64,000 nt of DNA from CAYONM01 sp964405325 (GTDB lineage: Bacteria > Planctomycetota > UBA11346): assembly GCA_964405325.1 (NCBI GenBank), contig CAYONM010000001.1:6937-70936 (forward strand), in the 5' to 3' direction. The notes under the pieces were generated by a model. The model made no database searches and was not told the DNA's origin. It worked only from the letters and a program-made list of their open reading frames with translations. The position numbers were made by a program, and so were the translations under genes. Below, piece by piece: positions 37,427-44,817 of the stretch (within the stretch, counting starts at the first letter, position 1; the number at the start of each line of letters is the position of its first letter).

Positions 37427-38509
37427 GTGCGCGTATCCCCAAGCTCGAAGATCCGCTCGTTGCTGGTGGCGCTGCTGGTGCTGACTGTGGTCGGCTGCGG
37501 CAAGCGCGAAGCCCGTGTCGATGCGGCCCACATCCTCGAACCGGTGGAGCCGGCCAGGGTCGGCACCTATCCCGAGCAGGGCTACTTTCCGGTAGCTCGC
37601 AGCACGGCCACCAGCGCCGTGCTGGGTGGACCGGTGATCTACGATGAGTTGCAGGATCTCTACTATCACGGGGTGTGGATCAGTCCGGTCGAATGGCAGC
37701 GTTTCGTGCTCGCCAACAACGGTCGCGGCATTCCGGTGGTGACCAAGCCAGTCGATCCAGCGATGCCGCGAGTCGGGCTGCTGACCGCCGAGATGCAGCG
37801 CGAATTGGCGGCTATCGAGGACATCCTGGTCGCCCATCCCGACATCGCCGCCGATGTCTACGGCGTGCCCGCGGATAGCGACGACGATGCGCCGCCGCTC
37901 GTCACCATCGATCCCCAGCCGGGGCCGATCCCTGCCATCCTGGCCCAGTTGCAGGATGGCGCAGACCATCTTGAGCGCCTGCTCGCCGAGGAGGCCCCCA
38001 GCGACCTCGCCCACCGCCTGATCGCCGCGCGCGAGCGCGATCAGCATCAACTGGTACGGGCCCACATCGCCGGTGGCACGGAGGCCCTGGCCAAGCTCAT
38101 GGACGGCCGCTGGCAGGAACTCATGGCCGAGGTCACGGTGCGCGATCGCAGCGTCCGCGAGCGCACGATGATGGCCGCCTGGTCGGACATGGTCGAGGAG
38201 TGGAACCATCTGGAGGGCATGACCTCCGGCCAGGCGCTGCCCAGTTATGAGGATCTGGCCCTGCGGCTGCGTCGCTGTGGCAGCGCGATCCGCGAACTGG
38301 AAGCCCTGCCCGCCTACCAGGGTTTCCTGGCTGGCGAGTTGTTCACCGATTCCCTGACGCCGGCCGAGATGACCCGTCTGCGTTACCAGTCGCTTGCCAC
38401 CATCACCAGCCTGGCCCGCTGCCTGGTCTCGGTGGCCCAGGTCATGCGGCCCCAGGTCTACCGCCATGACGAGCGTGATCCGGTGCTGATCTACGGATAT
38501 GCGCCATGA
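37427..38509 (+). CDS. Lipoprotein of the tra operon
   Basis: 360 residues from a GTG that begins immediately after the previous stop. The lipobox is LTVVGCGK (Cys about residue 24). The mature part contains a domain with YYHGVWISPVEWQRFV and then helical sequence throughout, with scattered Cys (RRCGSAIREL, LARCLVSVAQ). No family recognised. Tight packing with its neighbours (0 bp before, 4-bp overlap after) argues for a function within the transfer apparatus. Confidence 0.7.
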   Translation: MRVSPSSKIRSLLVALLVLTVVGCGKREARVDAAHILEPVEPARVGTYPEQGYFPVARSTATSAVLGGPVIYDELQDLYYHGVWISPVEWQRFVLANNGRGIPVVTKPVDPAMPRVGLLTAEMQRELAAIEDILVAHPDIAADVYGVPADSDDDAPPLVTIDPQPGPIPAILAQLQDGADHLERLLAEEAPSDLAHRLIAARERDQHQLVRAHIAGGTEALAKLMDGRWQELMAEVTVRDRSVRERTMMAAWSDMVEEWNHLEGMTSGQALPSYEDLALRLRRCGSAIRELEALPAYQGFLAGELFTDSLTPAEMTRLRYQSLATITSLARCLVSVAQVMRPQVYRHDERDPVLIYGYAP

Positions 38510-38949
38510 GCGGGGCGTCCACCGCGACTGGGCAACAGACGGCATCGGCCGCGGCGGCTCCCGAGCGGCGGGCTGGATGGATCGTCATGGCCGGCCTGCG
38601 TCCTATTCATCGTTTTCTCGACAGTCGTTTCCTACAGACCCTGGTCTTCATGGCCATGACCCTGGTGGCCATGATGCTGCTGGTCGAGGTCCACCAGCTC
38701 AATCGCAGCAGTCAGCGGGTTGAACATCTGCAGGCGGAACTGCAGCAGCTCAACCAGATTATGGCCCAGCTCAACAACCTTACCTTTCTGCAGACCGACC
38801 TGCTCTATAACGGGCGGCTGAGTGCCGCTCAGGGTTCGGCCCAGAGCGCCGCCGAACAGACACTCGAGGCCATCGAAGCCGAGGCCACTCGGCCGCGGCC
38901 CGCGCCTACTGAGAACACAATGGATACCAACCTGGCGGAGGAGCCCTAG
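38506..38949 (+). CDS. Small single-pass membrane protein with coiled coil
   Basis: 147 residues. One membrane helix lies at about residues 43-65 (FLQTLVFMAMTLVAMMLLVE), followed by a heptad-like stretch (SSQRVEHLQAELQQLNQIMA) and an Ala/Glu/Pro-rich tail. It overlaps the upstream lipoprotein gene by 4 bp. Function unknown; the topology fits an oligomeric envelope scaffold. Confidence 0.6.
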   Translation: MSGASTATGQQTASAAAAPERRAGWIVMAGLRPIHRFLDSRFLQTLVFMAMTLVAMMLLVEVHQLNRSSQRVEHLQAELQQLNQIMAQLNNLTFLQTDLLYNGRLSAAQGSAQSAAEQTLEAIEAEATRPRPAPTENTMDTNLAEEP

Positions 38950-38951
38950 GG

Positions 38952-39725
38952 ATGCCGGTCGAGGTCTCAACGGTCCAGTCCTCCAGCTGGCGCCTCGATC
39001 GGCGTTTCGGTACCGGCTACGCGATCATCAGCCATTGTCTCGACGATGGCAGTTGGGTGAGCGCGCCGGTGGTGCTCGGCGCCTTCCTGCCTTACGACGG
39101 TTACCGCTACGATATCGAGCATTATCTCGACCGCACCCTGCAGGAAGGCGAGTACATCCAGGTGGTCAACAGCGGGGTGGCGATCGGCTACAACAGCGAA
39201 CTGGCCGTGGTCGAGGTTTCGGCCGGCGATGGTGCGACCCTCACCGAAGCCTTCATCAGGCGTGGCTGGGCGATCCCCGCCGAGGAGGTACTGGCCTACC
39301 ACCGCCGCCGCCAACATCTAATCGAGGCCTGCCGTGACGCACGTCAGAATGGCGCCGGCATGTGGCGTGATGATGCCTGGCTGGCCATTCACGAGGAGGT
39401 GCTCTCAGACAATCTGCTCGCGCGTATCGGTCCGCAAGCGCATCTCGAGACGCGCTCCTTCACCACCGTCAGCGTGGTGGTCGCGATCGTGGTGCTGATG
39501 CTGGTCGGTATCCGCCTTTGGTATTACAGCCAGTTCGTTGCCCCGAGCGAGCAGCGGCCGAGTTCGATGGGCCGCTGGTTGTTGGCCACCAGCATGGAGG
39601 CCTTCGGTCTGCGGGCCATCTACCATCGTGCCGATTACCTGCCGGTGCCCGGTCCCGAATCCTTCCATCAGGTCGGCGATGAACCGGCCGCACCCCGTGA
39701 GGACGGTGGGGAGAAAACGTCGTGA
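38952..39725 (+). CDS. Membrane protein with staphylococcal-nuclease-like domain, probably inactive
   Basis: 257 residues. The first 140 are soluble. Residues about 95-140 (LTEAFIRRGWAIPAEEVLAY, then EACRDARQNGAGMWRDDAW) resemble the end of a thermonuclease/SNase domain, where a helix with an Ala-Arg motif leads to G-L/M-W. The Arg/Glu catalytic motifs of active SNases are not evident. One membrane helix follows at about 172-192 (VSVVVAIVVLMLVGIRLWYY) and a polar tail. SNase-like domains appear in some conjugation proteins (for instance TrbM/ParB-region nucleases), but here a structural or DNA-binding role is more likely. This is an inference from pattern. Confidence 0.4.
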   Translation: MPVEVSTVQSSSWRLDRRFGTGYAIISHCLDDGSWVSAPVVLGAFLPYDGYRYDIEHYLDRTLQEGEYIQVVNSGVAIGYNSELAVVEVSAGDGATLTEAFIRRGWAIPAEEVLAYHRRRQHLIEACRDARQNGAGMWRDDAWLAIHEEVLSDNLLARIGPQAHLETRSFTTVSVVVAIVVLMLVGIRLWYYSQFVAPSEQRPSSMGRWLLATSMEAFGLRAIYHRADYLPVPGPESFHQVGDEPAAPREDGGEKTS

Positions 39726-40426
39726 GAGGTGGGCGTTCAGACGACATCGACCATCCGCTGGTGTTTCTGCTGAATCTGGGCCTGCAGGGCTTCATGCTCC
39801 TGGGAGTCCTGCCGCTGCTGGTCTGGCTGGTGACCAGCATCTTCGCCACGCCCGGATATCTGAAATGGGTGCTCGACACCGAGGCGAGCATGAACGAGGC
39901 GATGCTCACCTACCGCTTTGGTTTCGGCGATGGCAAGGCCTTCGCCCTGGAGCAGGCCGTGATCCTGACCGAAGACGTGCTGCCTGGGGTGCACAATCTC
40001 GAGGCGCCGGGTGGCGGTCGCGCGGTTCGGCAGGGGGGGCAGCAGAATGGCTCCATGGCCAGTTCCCTGCACCAGGATTTCAATCGCTGGATGGCCGAGA
40101 CCTTCGTACCGGCCCAACGTTATTATTTACCCCTGCTGTTGGTACGGGGGCTGGTGGTGGCCGGAGCGGCACTGGCCATGTTCCTACCGATCCTGGCCGG
40201 CAGCTATCGTGGCCAGGCCGAACGACGCCGGCTGGTGGCCAAGGGTATGCTCCTCAAGCCCCATCGCTACATGATCTACAAGACCGGCTTGACGTTGGTC
40301 GCCAGTCTGTTCTTCGCCTACCCGGCCTATCCGGTGCCCATCCCGGTCTACGTCATGGTGCCGGTGGCGGCTCTTTTGTTGCACGAACTGGGACGCAAGA
40401 CCAGCGCCAGCATGATGGAGCTCTGA
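39722..40426 (+). CDS. DUF4400-like ICE/conjugation membrane protein
   Basis: 234 residues from a GTG overlapping the previous stop. Four hydrophobic segments are seen: about 14-42, 133-160, 185-200 and 205-222. After the second, GSYRGQAERRRLVAKGMLLK and then HRYMIYKTGLT recall the signature of the DUF4400 (TIGR03747-type) membrane proteins of integrative conjugative elements, where an Asp/Arg-rich loop is followed by a Tyr-His-Lys segment. Such proteins lie near coupling-protein genes in SXT- and GI-type elements. Their function is unknown. The match is by eye. Confidence 0.45.
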   Translation: MRGGRSDDIDHPLVFLLNLGLQGFMLLGVLPLLVWLVTSIFATPGYLKWVLDTEASMNEAMLTYRFGFGDGKAFALEQAVILTEDVLPGVHNLEAPGGGRAVRQGGQQNGSMASSLHQDFNRWMAETFVPAQRYYLPLLLVRGLVVAGAALAMFLPILAGSYRGQAERRRLVAKGMLLKPHRYMIYKTGLTLVASLFFAYPAYPVPIPVYVMVPVAALLLHELGRKTSASMMEL

Positions 40427-41220
40427 TGGCTGACGCCTCGATTCGCGATCATGCGCTCGTCGCCGATGCCGGCTGCTGGCTGCTGTGCCAGCGGCCGCGG
40501 CTGCTCATGGCCAGCGGAGAATCGCCGTGCTGGGGCATGCGATTGGCCCAGATCGGTCGACAGCAGGCGGTACTGATCTCACCGGCTGGGGTGCTGGCAA
40601 TCACCGCCGCAGTGGTGCCGGACACGGTCGACCGGGTGGCCCGTTACCGGCTCGATGAACTGGCCCGGGCCCTGCGTCGTCTGCTGGTCGTGCACACGGT
40701 GCGCGGGCAGCCCTGGTTCGACTACCGGGCCGACGCCTCCCTCTACGGGCGCTGCTGCTTGCTGGCCCAGGTCGGCCAGTTCCCGTGGCTATGCGAACAG
40801 GACGACCTGCAGGTGATCGAGCCAGACGATCAGACGGTCGTCCTTGCCGAGGGCGAACTCGGGGAAGCGGATCTGTCGCTGCCGCCGACCCTCATCTGGC
40901 TGGGCCCTGGTGCATCGGGTGATACTGCCATCGCCTTCTACGAGACGGTCCTGCCCATGGCTCCACCGTCGCTTCCGGTGGCCGACGAACGGGCCTGGTT
41001 CCGGCGCTACATCGGCTGCTGTCGCGAACGTGAGCGCACCCGTCGGCGCATGCACGGGCTGGCCATGCCTGCGCATCTTGCCGACCAAGACACCCCGGAG
41101 CCGCTGCTCGACGCTCTCTGGCCGCGGCGCTATGGCGGCATCGGCGAGGCCGATCGCGATCGTCTGCGCCCCCTGCTTGCGAGCTTCGACCAAGCCGTTC
41201 CTCAGGAGACCACACCATGA
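40426..41220 (+). CDS. Hypothetical cysteine-rich cytosolic protein
   Basis: 264 residues starting at the ATG that overlaps the preceding TGA. No signal peptide or membrane helix. It has eight or so cysteines (AGCWLLCQRP, GRCCLLAQVG, FPWLCEQDD, YIGCCRERERTRRR) and an alpha/beta feel. No family recognised. Four-base overlaps on both sides show it belongs to the transfer operon. Confidence 0.6.
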   Translation: MADASIRDHALVADAGCWLLCQRPRLLMASGESPCWGMRLAQIGRQQAVLISPAGVLAITAAVVPDTVDRVARYRLDELARALRRLLVVHTVRGQPWFDYRADASLYGRCCLLAQVGQFPWLCEQDDLQVIEPDDQTVVLAEGELGEADLSLPPTLIWLGPGASGDTAIAFYETVLPMAPPSLPVADERAWFRRYIGCCRERERTRRRMHGLAMPAHLADQDTPEPLLDALWPRRYGGIGEADRDRLRPLLASFDQAVPQETTP

Positions 41221-41723
41221 TCACCCATACCTGCACCCTTCTTCTGCTGGCGGCTGTCTGTGCGCCGCTGGTGGCTGCCGATGGCGAGACCGAGCTCGCG
41301 GCCGTGCGCCAGGCTCGCCTGGAGCACAACCGCGCCGCGGTGGCGGTGATCGAGCATCACGACCCGGTGCCGCCGGCGGTGGTCGCCGCCCTGCAGGCCG
41401 ACCGTCTGCGCGAGCTACGGGCCTTTCGCGGTGACGATATCGAGCCCGGCGCGACCGGGCCCGCCAAGCAGGCCACCGTCGAGCAGCCCGAACCGGCCAC
41501 CGTCAAGGCCCTGGAGCAGGAGCAGCGGCGCAAGCGTGAGCTTGAGCGCACGCTTGAGCGTCGGACGACCGAGGTCGATAGCCTCAAGGTCCGGCGCGAC
41601 GAACTGATCAAGGAGGGTCGCCGTCTGCAGCGTGCAGTCGAGCGGCTCTCCCGCCGCGTGCGCAGCCTCGAGCAGCTCAGCGAGCAGCAACAACGCACCA
41701 TCACCGCCTTGCAGGCGGAATGA
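41217..41723 (+). CDS. Periplasmic coiled-coil protein
   Basis: 168 residues with a signal peptide (about 1-21, ending PLVAAD). From residue about 85 onward the chain is a long charged helix (EQEQRRKRELERTLERRTTE and SRRVRSLEQLSEQQQRTITA), a likely coiled coil. The architecture recalls YbgF/TrbJ-like periplasmic organisers, but no family is recognised. It overlaps the preceding gene by 4 bp. Confidence 0.6.
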   Translation: MITHTCTLLLLAAVCAPLVAADGETELAAVRQARLEHNRAAVAVIEHHDPVPPAVVAALQADRLRELRAFRGDDIEPGATGPAKQATVEQPEPATVKALEQEQRRKRELERTLERRTTEVDSLKVRRDELIKEGRRLQRAVERLSRRVRSLEQLSEQQQRTITALQAE

Positions 41724-41735
41724 CCGGAGAACCTC

Positions 41736-42554
41736 ATGGATGCCAACCACAGTGATTTCTTCACCACCGCTGCGCGACCCTGTTTTGCGACCGCGGCCGA
41801 GTGCTATCAGGCCGGGCTCTACGACCCGGCCACCGTGCCCGAGAGCGAGGTTGCCCGCCTCATCGACTACTGCCGGCGACACGGTTTGGAGCTCTCCGCC
41901 CGCCAGCAGGAGGCCTATATCATCCTCTTCGAGGCCGACGGCCGATACGTCATCTTCTGTACACCGGCCGGCTTCTTCCGTCTCTGTCGCGCGACGCGGC
42001 GTTGGCTGCCCGGTAGTTGCCGCTTCGAATATCTCAACCCACCAGGCTATGAGAGCCAGAGCAAGGAGAACCTGGTGGCCTACGCCTCTTGCCATGTACG
42101 CGACCACGTGGAGTCGGAGCGCTGGGTGGAGGTGGGCTACGCGGCCAAGCTCAAGGACTACTACGCCCGTGTCGCCGGCACTCCCCTGGCCGATGTCTAC
42201 TGGCGCATTTCACCCGAGCACAAGTTGCGCTTGGTGGCCATGATCGAAGCCGCGCGGCTCGGATTGGGCCCCCTGGTCGAGGGCCACCGTACTCTCGAAT
42301 CGACCATGGAGATCCTCTTCGATCCGCACACCGAGCTCATGATCCAGCAGGCCGATGTGCAGCGGCAGCGTCTGCGGGCCATGATCCAACACCTTCAGGG
42401 CCAGGGACATTTACCGCTCGAGGCCCGGGCCTGCTCATGGGAGCGCTTCTGTGCCGGTTTCGAGCAGGATGGTGACGAGCCGGGTGGCCAGATCGCCGAG
42501 CAGCGGGCCCTGGCTGCCATCGAGCCGCTGATGAGCGGGCCATCCGGACGCTGA
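41736..42554 (+). CDS. Probable Bet/RecT-type single-strand annealing protein
   Basis: 272 residues, no leader. The pattern follows Bet/RecT: CRRHGLELSARQQEAYIILF then GRYVIFCTPAGFFRLCRA (where Bet has a strand plus a GxDG-type helix), a variable loop, WVEVGYAAKLKDYY, and finally SPEHKLRLVAMIEAARLGLG. This last part matches the characteristic HKALIQ-AARLAFG-like end of the Red-beta core. These proteins anneal complementary ssDNA and promote recombination; SXT-type ICEs carry a bet/exo pair. No exonuclease gene is adjacent. GGAGA precedes the ATG. The assignment is by pattern recognition. Confidence 0.5.
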   Translation: MDANHSDFFTTAARPCFATAAECYQAGLYDPATVPESEVARLIDYCRRHGLELSARQQEAYIILFEADGRYVIFCTPAGFFRLCRATRRWLPGSCRFEYLNPPGYESQSKENLVAYASCHVRDHVESERWVEVGYAAKLKDYYARVAGTPLADVYWRISPEHKLRLVAMIEAARLGLGPLVEGHRTLESTMEILFDPHTELMIQQADVQRQRLRAMIQHLQGQGHLPLEARACSWERFCAGFEQDGDEPGGQIAEQRALAAIEPLMSGPSGR

Positions 42555-42570
42555 AGTGGGTAGTGAGCTC

Positions 42571-43602
42571 ATGACCATCATCGATCGTCGTATCGAGGAG
42601 CTGTACGATCACTGGTGCGACCTGGTCAACGATCGGGTCGGCGACTGCGCGCCGTGGCGTGATCTGGCCAAGACCTGGAAGGACGACATCGCCAGCGCGT
42701 CCGGGACCGGCGAATGGCCCTTGAAGAAGATCATGGGCCAGGGAATGCGTCTGACCGGGCATCAGGGCGAGTGTGCCACCTACGTCATCCGTCGCCGCAT
42801 CGGGGCCGGTGGCAACGGCAGCGTCTACCTTTGCGATGCCAGCGGCTTCCATGCCCCGGTGGCGATCAAGACCTGCAACAATCGTCGCCAGGTGCCGGAC
42901 CTCTTCCGCGAGGCCAGGCTGCTGGCCAGGCGGCGTTTTCCCAACGTGGTGCGTTTGTTCGGGGTCGATCATGTCACCCCCGAGCAGGGTGGCGCCGGCC
43001 TGCCGATCATGATCATGGACTATCTCTCCGGCGGCAACCTCTACCACCGGCAGAAGCAGGTCACGGTCAACGGCGGCACCATGAGCCTACCCGAAGCAGC
43101 CGGCATCGTCGGTCGCATCGCCCTCGGAGTGTCTGCCTCGCAGTGCGTGCATCGCGATCTGAAGCCGGAGAACATCCTCTTCGACGCCGCCGGCCGGCCG
43201 CATCTGACCGACTACGGGGTCGCTCTGCCGATGGTGATCAGCGAGCGGGTACGCTTCCAATACCGTTTCAACAAGGTGGTCGGCACGCCGGGCTACATGT
43301 CACCCGAGCAGATCGTCAACACCTACCACCTCGACCAGCGCAGCGATGTCTACGCCCTGGGTCTGATGCTCTTCGAACTGGTGACCGGGCGCATGGCCTT
43401 CGAGCCCCAGCGTGAGGAGCCATTGCTGGGCTACGCCCGGCGCACGGTCAAGGAGGAGCCGCCCTACGAGCTGGTGACCAACGCCACCTGTCGTCAGGTG
43501 GTCGAGCGCTGTCTGGCCAAGGAGCCGGCCAGGCGCTTTGTCGCCTGCGAGGAACTCTACGACGCTCTCGATCCCGTGGTTCGCGGGATCGACATCGCCT
43601 GA
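42571..43602 (+). CDS. Hanks-type serine/threonine protein kinase
   Basis: 343 residues, cytosolic, with no membrane helix. The kinase domain starts near residue 70: glycine loop RRIGAGGNGSVYLCD, VAIKTCNN with the ATP-binding Lys, HRDLKPENILFD with catalytic Asp and Asn, DYG in place of DFG, and GTPGYMSPEQIVN plus SDVYALGLMLFELVTGR. All key residues for catalysis are present. The first 70 residues are a helical extension. It closes the transfer operon, 16 bp after the Bet-like gene. Substrates are unknown; it might control transfer or the recombination protein. GTG at 42556 is an alternative start. Confidence 0.85.
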   Translation: MTIIDRRIEELYDHWCDLVNDRVGDCAPWRDLAKTWKDDIASASGTGEWPLKKIMGQGMRLTGHQGECATYVIRRRIGAGGNGSVYLCDASGFHAPVAIKTCNNRRQVPDLFREARLLARRRFPNVVRLFGVDHVTPEQGGAGLPIMIMDYLSGGNLYHRQKQVTVNGGTMSLPEAAGIVGRIALGVSASQCVHRDLKPENILFDAAGRPHLTDYGVALPMVISERVRFQYRFNKVVGTPGYMSPEQIVNTYHLDQRSDVYALGLMLFELVTGRMAFEPQREEPLLGYARRTVKEEPPYELVTNATCRQVVERCLAKEPARRFVACEELYDALDPVVRGIDIA

Positions 43603-43622
43603 AGGACGCACGCAGATGTGGA

Positions 43623-43820
43623 GTGGACGGAAATGGTTTGTGGGCCCAGGCAGTGCCGTTGGCGTTTTTTCTGCTGGGTATCTTGACGGCCTTGTGGTCG
43701 TGGAACACTGGTCGGCAAGGTCGCCCGGCACGACAGGAGAGCGATGATCATGCTCAACCGCATCACGGTTCTGGCATTCTGCTGCGCCACGGCCTGGCCC
43801 GCGGTCAGCGACTTCCGTGA
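43623..43820 (+). CDS. Possible small single-pass membrane protein
   Basis: A GTG-started frame of 65 residues with a convincing hydrophobic helix (AVPLAFFLLGILTALWSWNTG). It overlaps the start of the following barrel gene by 77 bp, which argues against the C-terminal part being real. An ATG at 43616 in another frame with AAGGA upstream would give a 43-residue peptide without a helix. Either may be a leader-type peptide. Confidence 0.25.
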   Translation: MDGNGLWAQAVPLAFFLLGILTALWSWNTGRQGRPARQESDDHAQPHHGSGILLRHGLARGQRLP

Positions 43821-44799
43821 TTCGGAGGAGGATCCCTGGTACCAGGACCAGCATCGTCAGCGCCGCCAGCTCGAAAACGAGCATCTCACCTACATGCGCG
43901 AGCAGCGCGGGCTCATCGTCTCCTCGATCACCGATACGATCCGCGTGATGCCGGGCATCCGTATGCCGGCCCGCACCCCCGATCCCGGGAACATGCGGTT
44001 TTTCCTCGATTTCCAGACCTATGCCACGGTATGGGATCGCAATACCATCTTTCTCGACACGCCTTCGGCGCCCAGCGTCAATCGCAGCGAAGATCTACGC
44101 CGCGACTGGTATGAACTGCGCCTGACCGGCCAGCAGAACCTGGGTCGCAAGTGGCTGACCCTGGAAGTGTCCTGGCCCTGGAACTACTGGGGCCTCGACC
44201 CCGATGACGACAGCCTCGACGACGACGAGGCCGGCCAGCCCGATGTCGATCTGGTTTTCTCCCTGCTGCGTGAGCGCTTCCATAACCTGACCATGCAGAT
44301 GGGAGTGACGATCGGCGAGGAGCTGCTCTTCAAGAGCCAGGAGAACATCTTCAACGGCGGCGGCTGGGGCGGCCGCCTCGGCTTCCGTCATTCCTTCTCC
44401 ACCGGCCGCTTCCTCTACCAGGGCAGCCTCGAGGGCACCTATATCTGGGAAGGCGACAATACGCTCGACGATCTCGGCGGAGATTTCGATATCACCTTCG
44501 AGCGCTACAAGGTGCGGGCCGCGGTGGGCGGCAGTTGGCGCTTCTTGCGGCAGATGCGCAGCGGCCTGACAGCCCAGTTGATCTACGACCGCTGGCAGGA
44601 TCTGGCTCCCGCGAAGGGCGGTGCTGATTTCGGCGACGTCGATGCGGTCAGCATCCCGGTACGTCTGTTCGTCGAGTGGAATCCCAGCCTGCAGTGGACC
44701 GTGCAGGGCAATGTCGGCTACAACCCCTTCGAAACCGAGCATCACGACGATGGTGGCAGCGACGTCCTCTTCGGCGCCACCATCGGCGGCACCTTCTGA
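43744..44799 (+). CDS. Outer-membrane beta-barrel protein
   Basis: 351 residues with a signal peptide (about 1-20). The mature chain alternates polar and hydrophobic residues in many short strands (RRDWYELRLTGQQNLG, WLTLEVSWPWNYWG, VRAAVGGSWRFLR, LQWTVQGNVGYNPFE). It ends GATIGGTF with the C-terminal Phe that the BAM complex recognises. The acidic loop DPDDDSLDDDEAG could bind cations. No porin family recognised. AGGAGAG lies just upstream of the ATG. It may be transcribed with the next two envelope genes (gaps of 18 and 9 bp). Confidence 0.7.
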   Translation: MIMLNRITVLAFCCATAWPAVSDFRDSEEDPWYQDQHRQRRQLENEHLTYMREQRGLIVSSITDTIRVMPGIRMPARTPDPGNMRFFLDFQTYATVWDRNTIFLDTPSAPSVNRSEDLRRDWYELRLTGQQNLGRKWLTLEVSWPWNYWGLDPDDDSLDDDEAGQPDVDLVFSLLRERFHNLTMQMGVTIGEELLFKSQENIFNGGGWGGRLGFRHSFSTGRFLYQGSLEGTYIWEGDNTLDDLGGDFDITFERYKVRAAVGGSWRFLRQMRSGLTAQLIYDRWQDLAPAKGGADFGDVDAVSIPVRLFVEWNPSLQWTVQGNVGYNPFETEHHDDGGSDVLFGATIGGTF

Positions 44800-44817
44800 C
44801 CACGCGGGGACCGGACC

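Noticed and set aside
39538..40425. Long upstream in-frame extension of the 40426 gene
   Set aside because: It would overlap the DUF4400-like gene almost entirely and reads as Arg/Pro/Ser-rich noise; the ATG at 40426 with a TGA overlap is the natural start.
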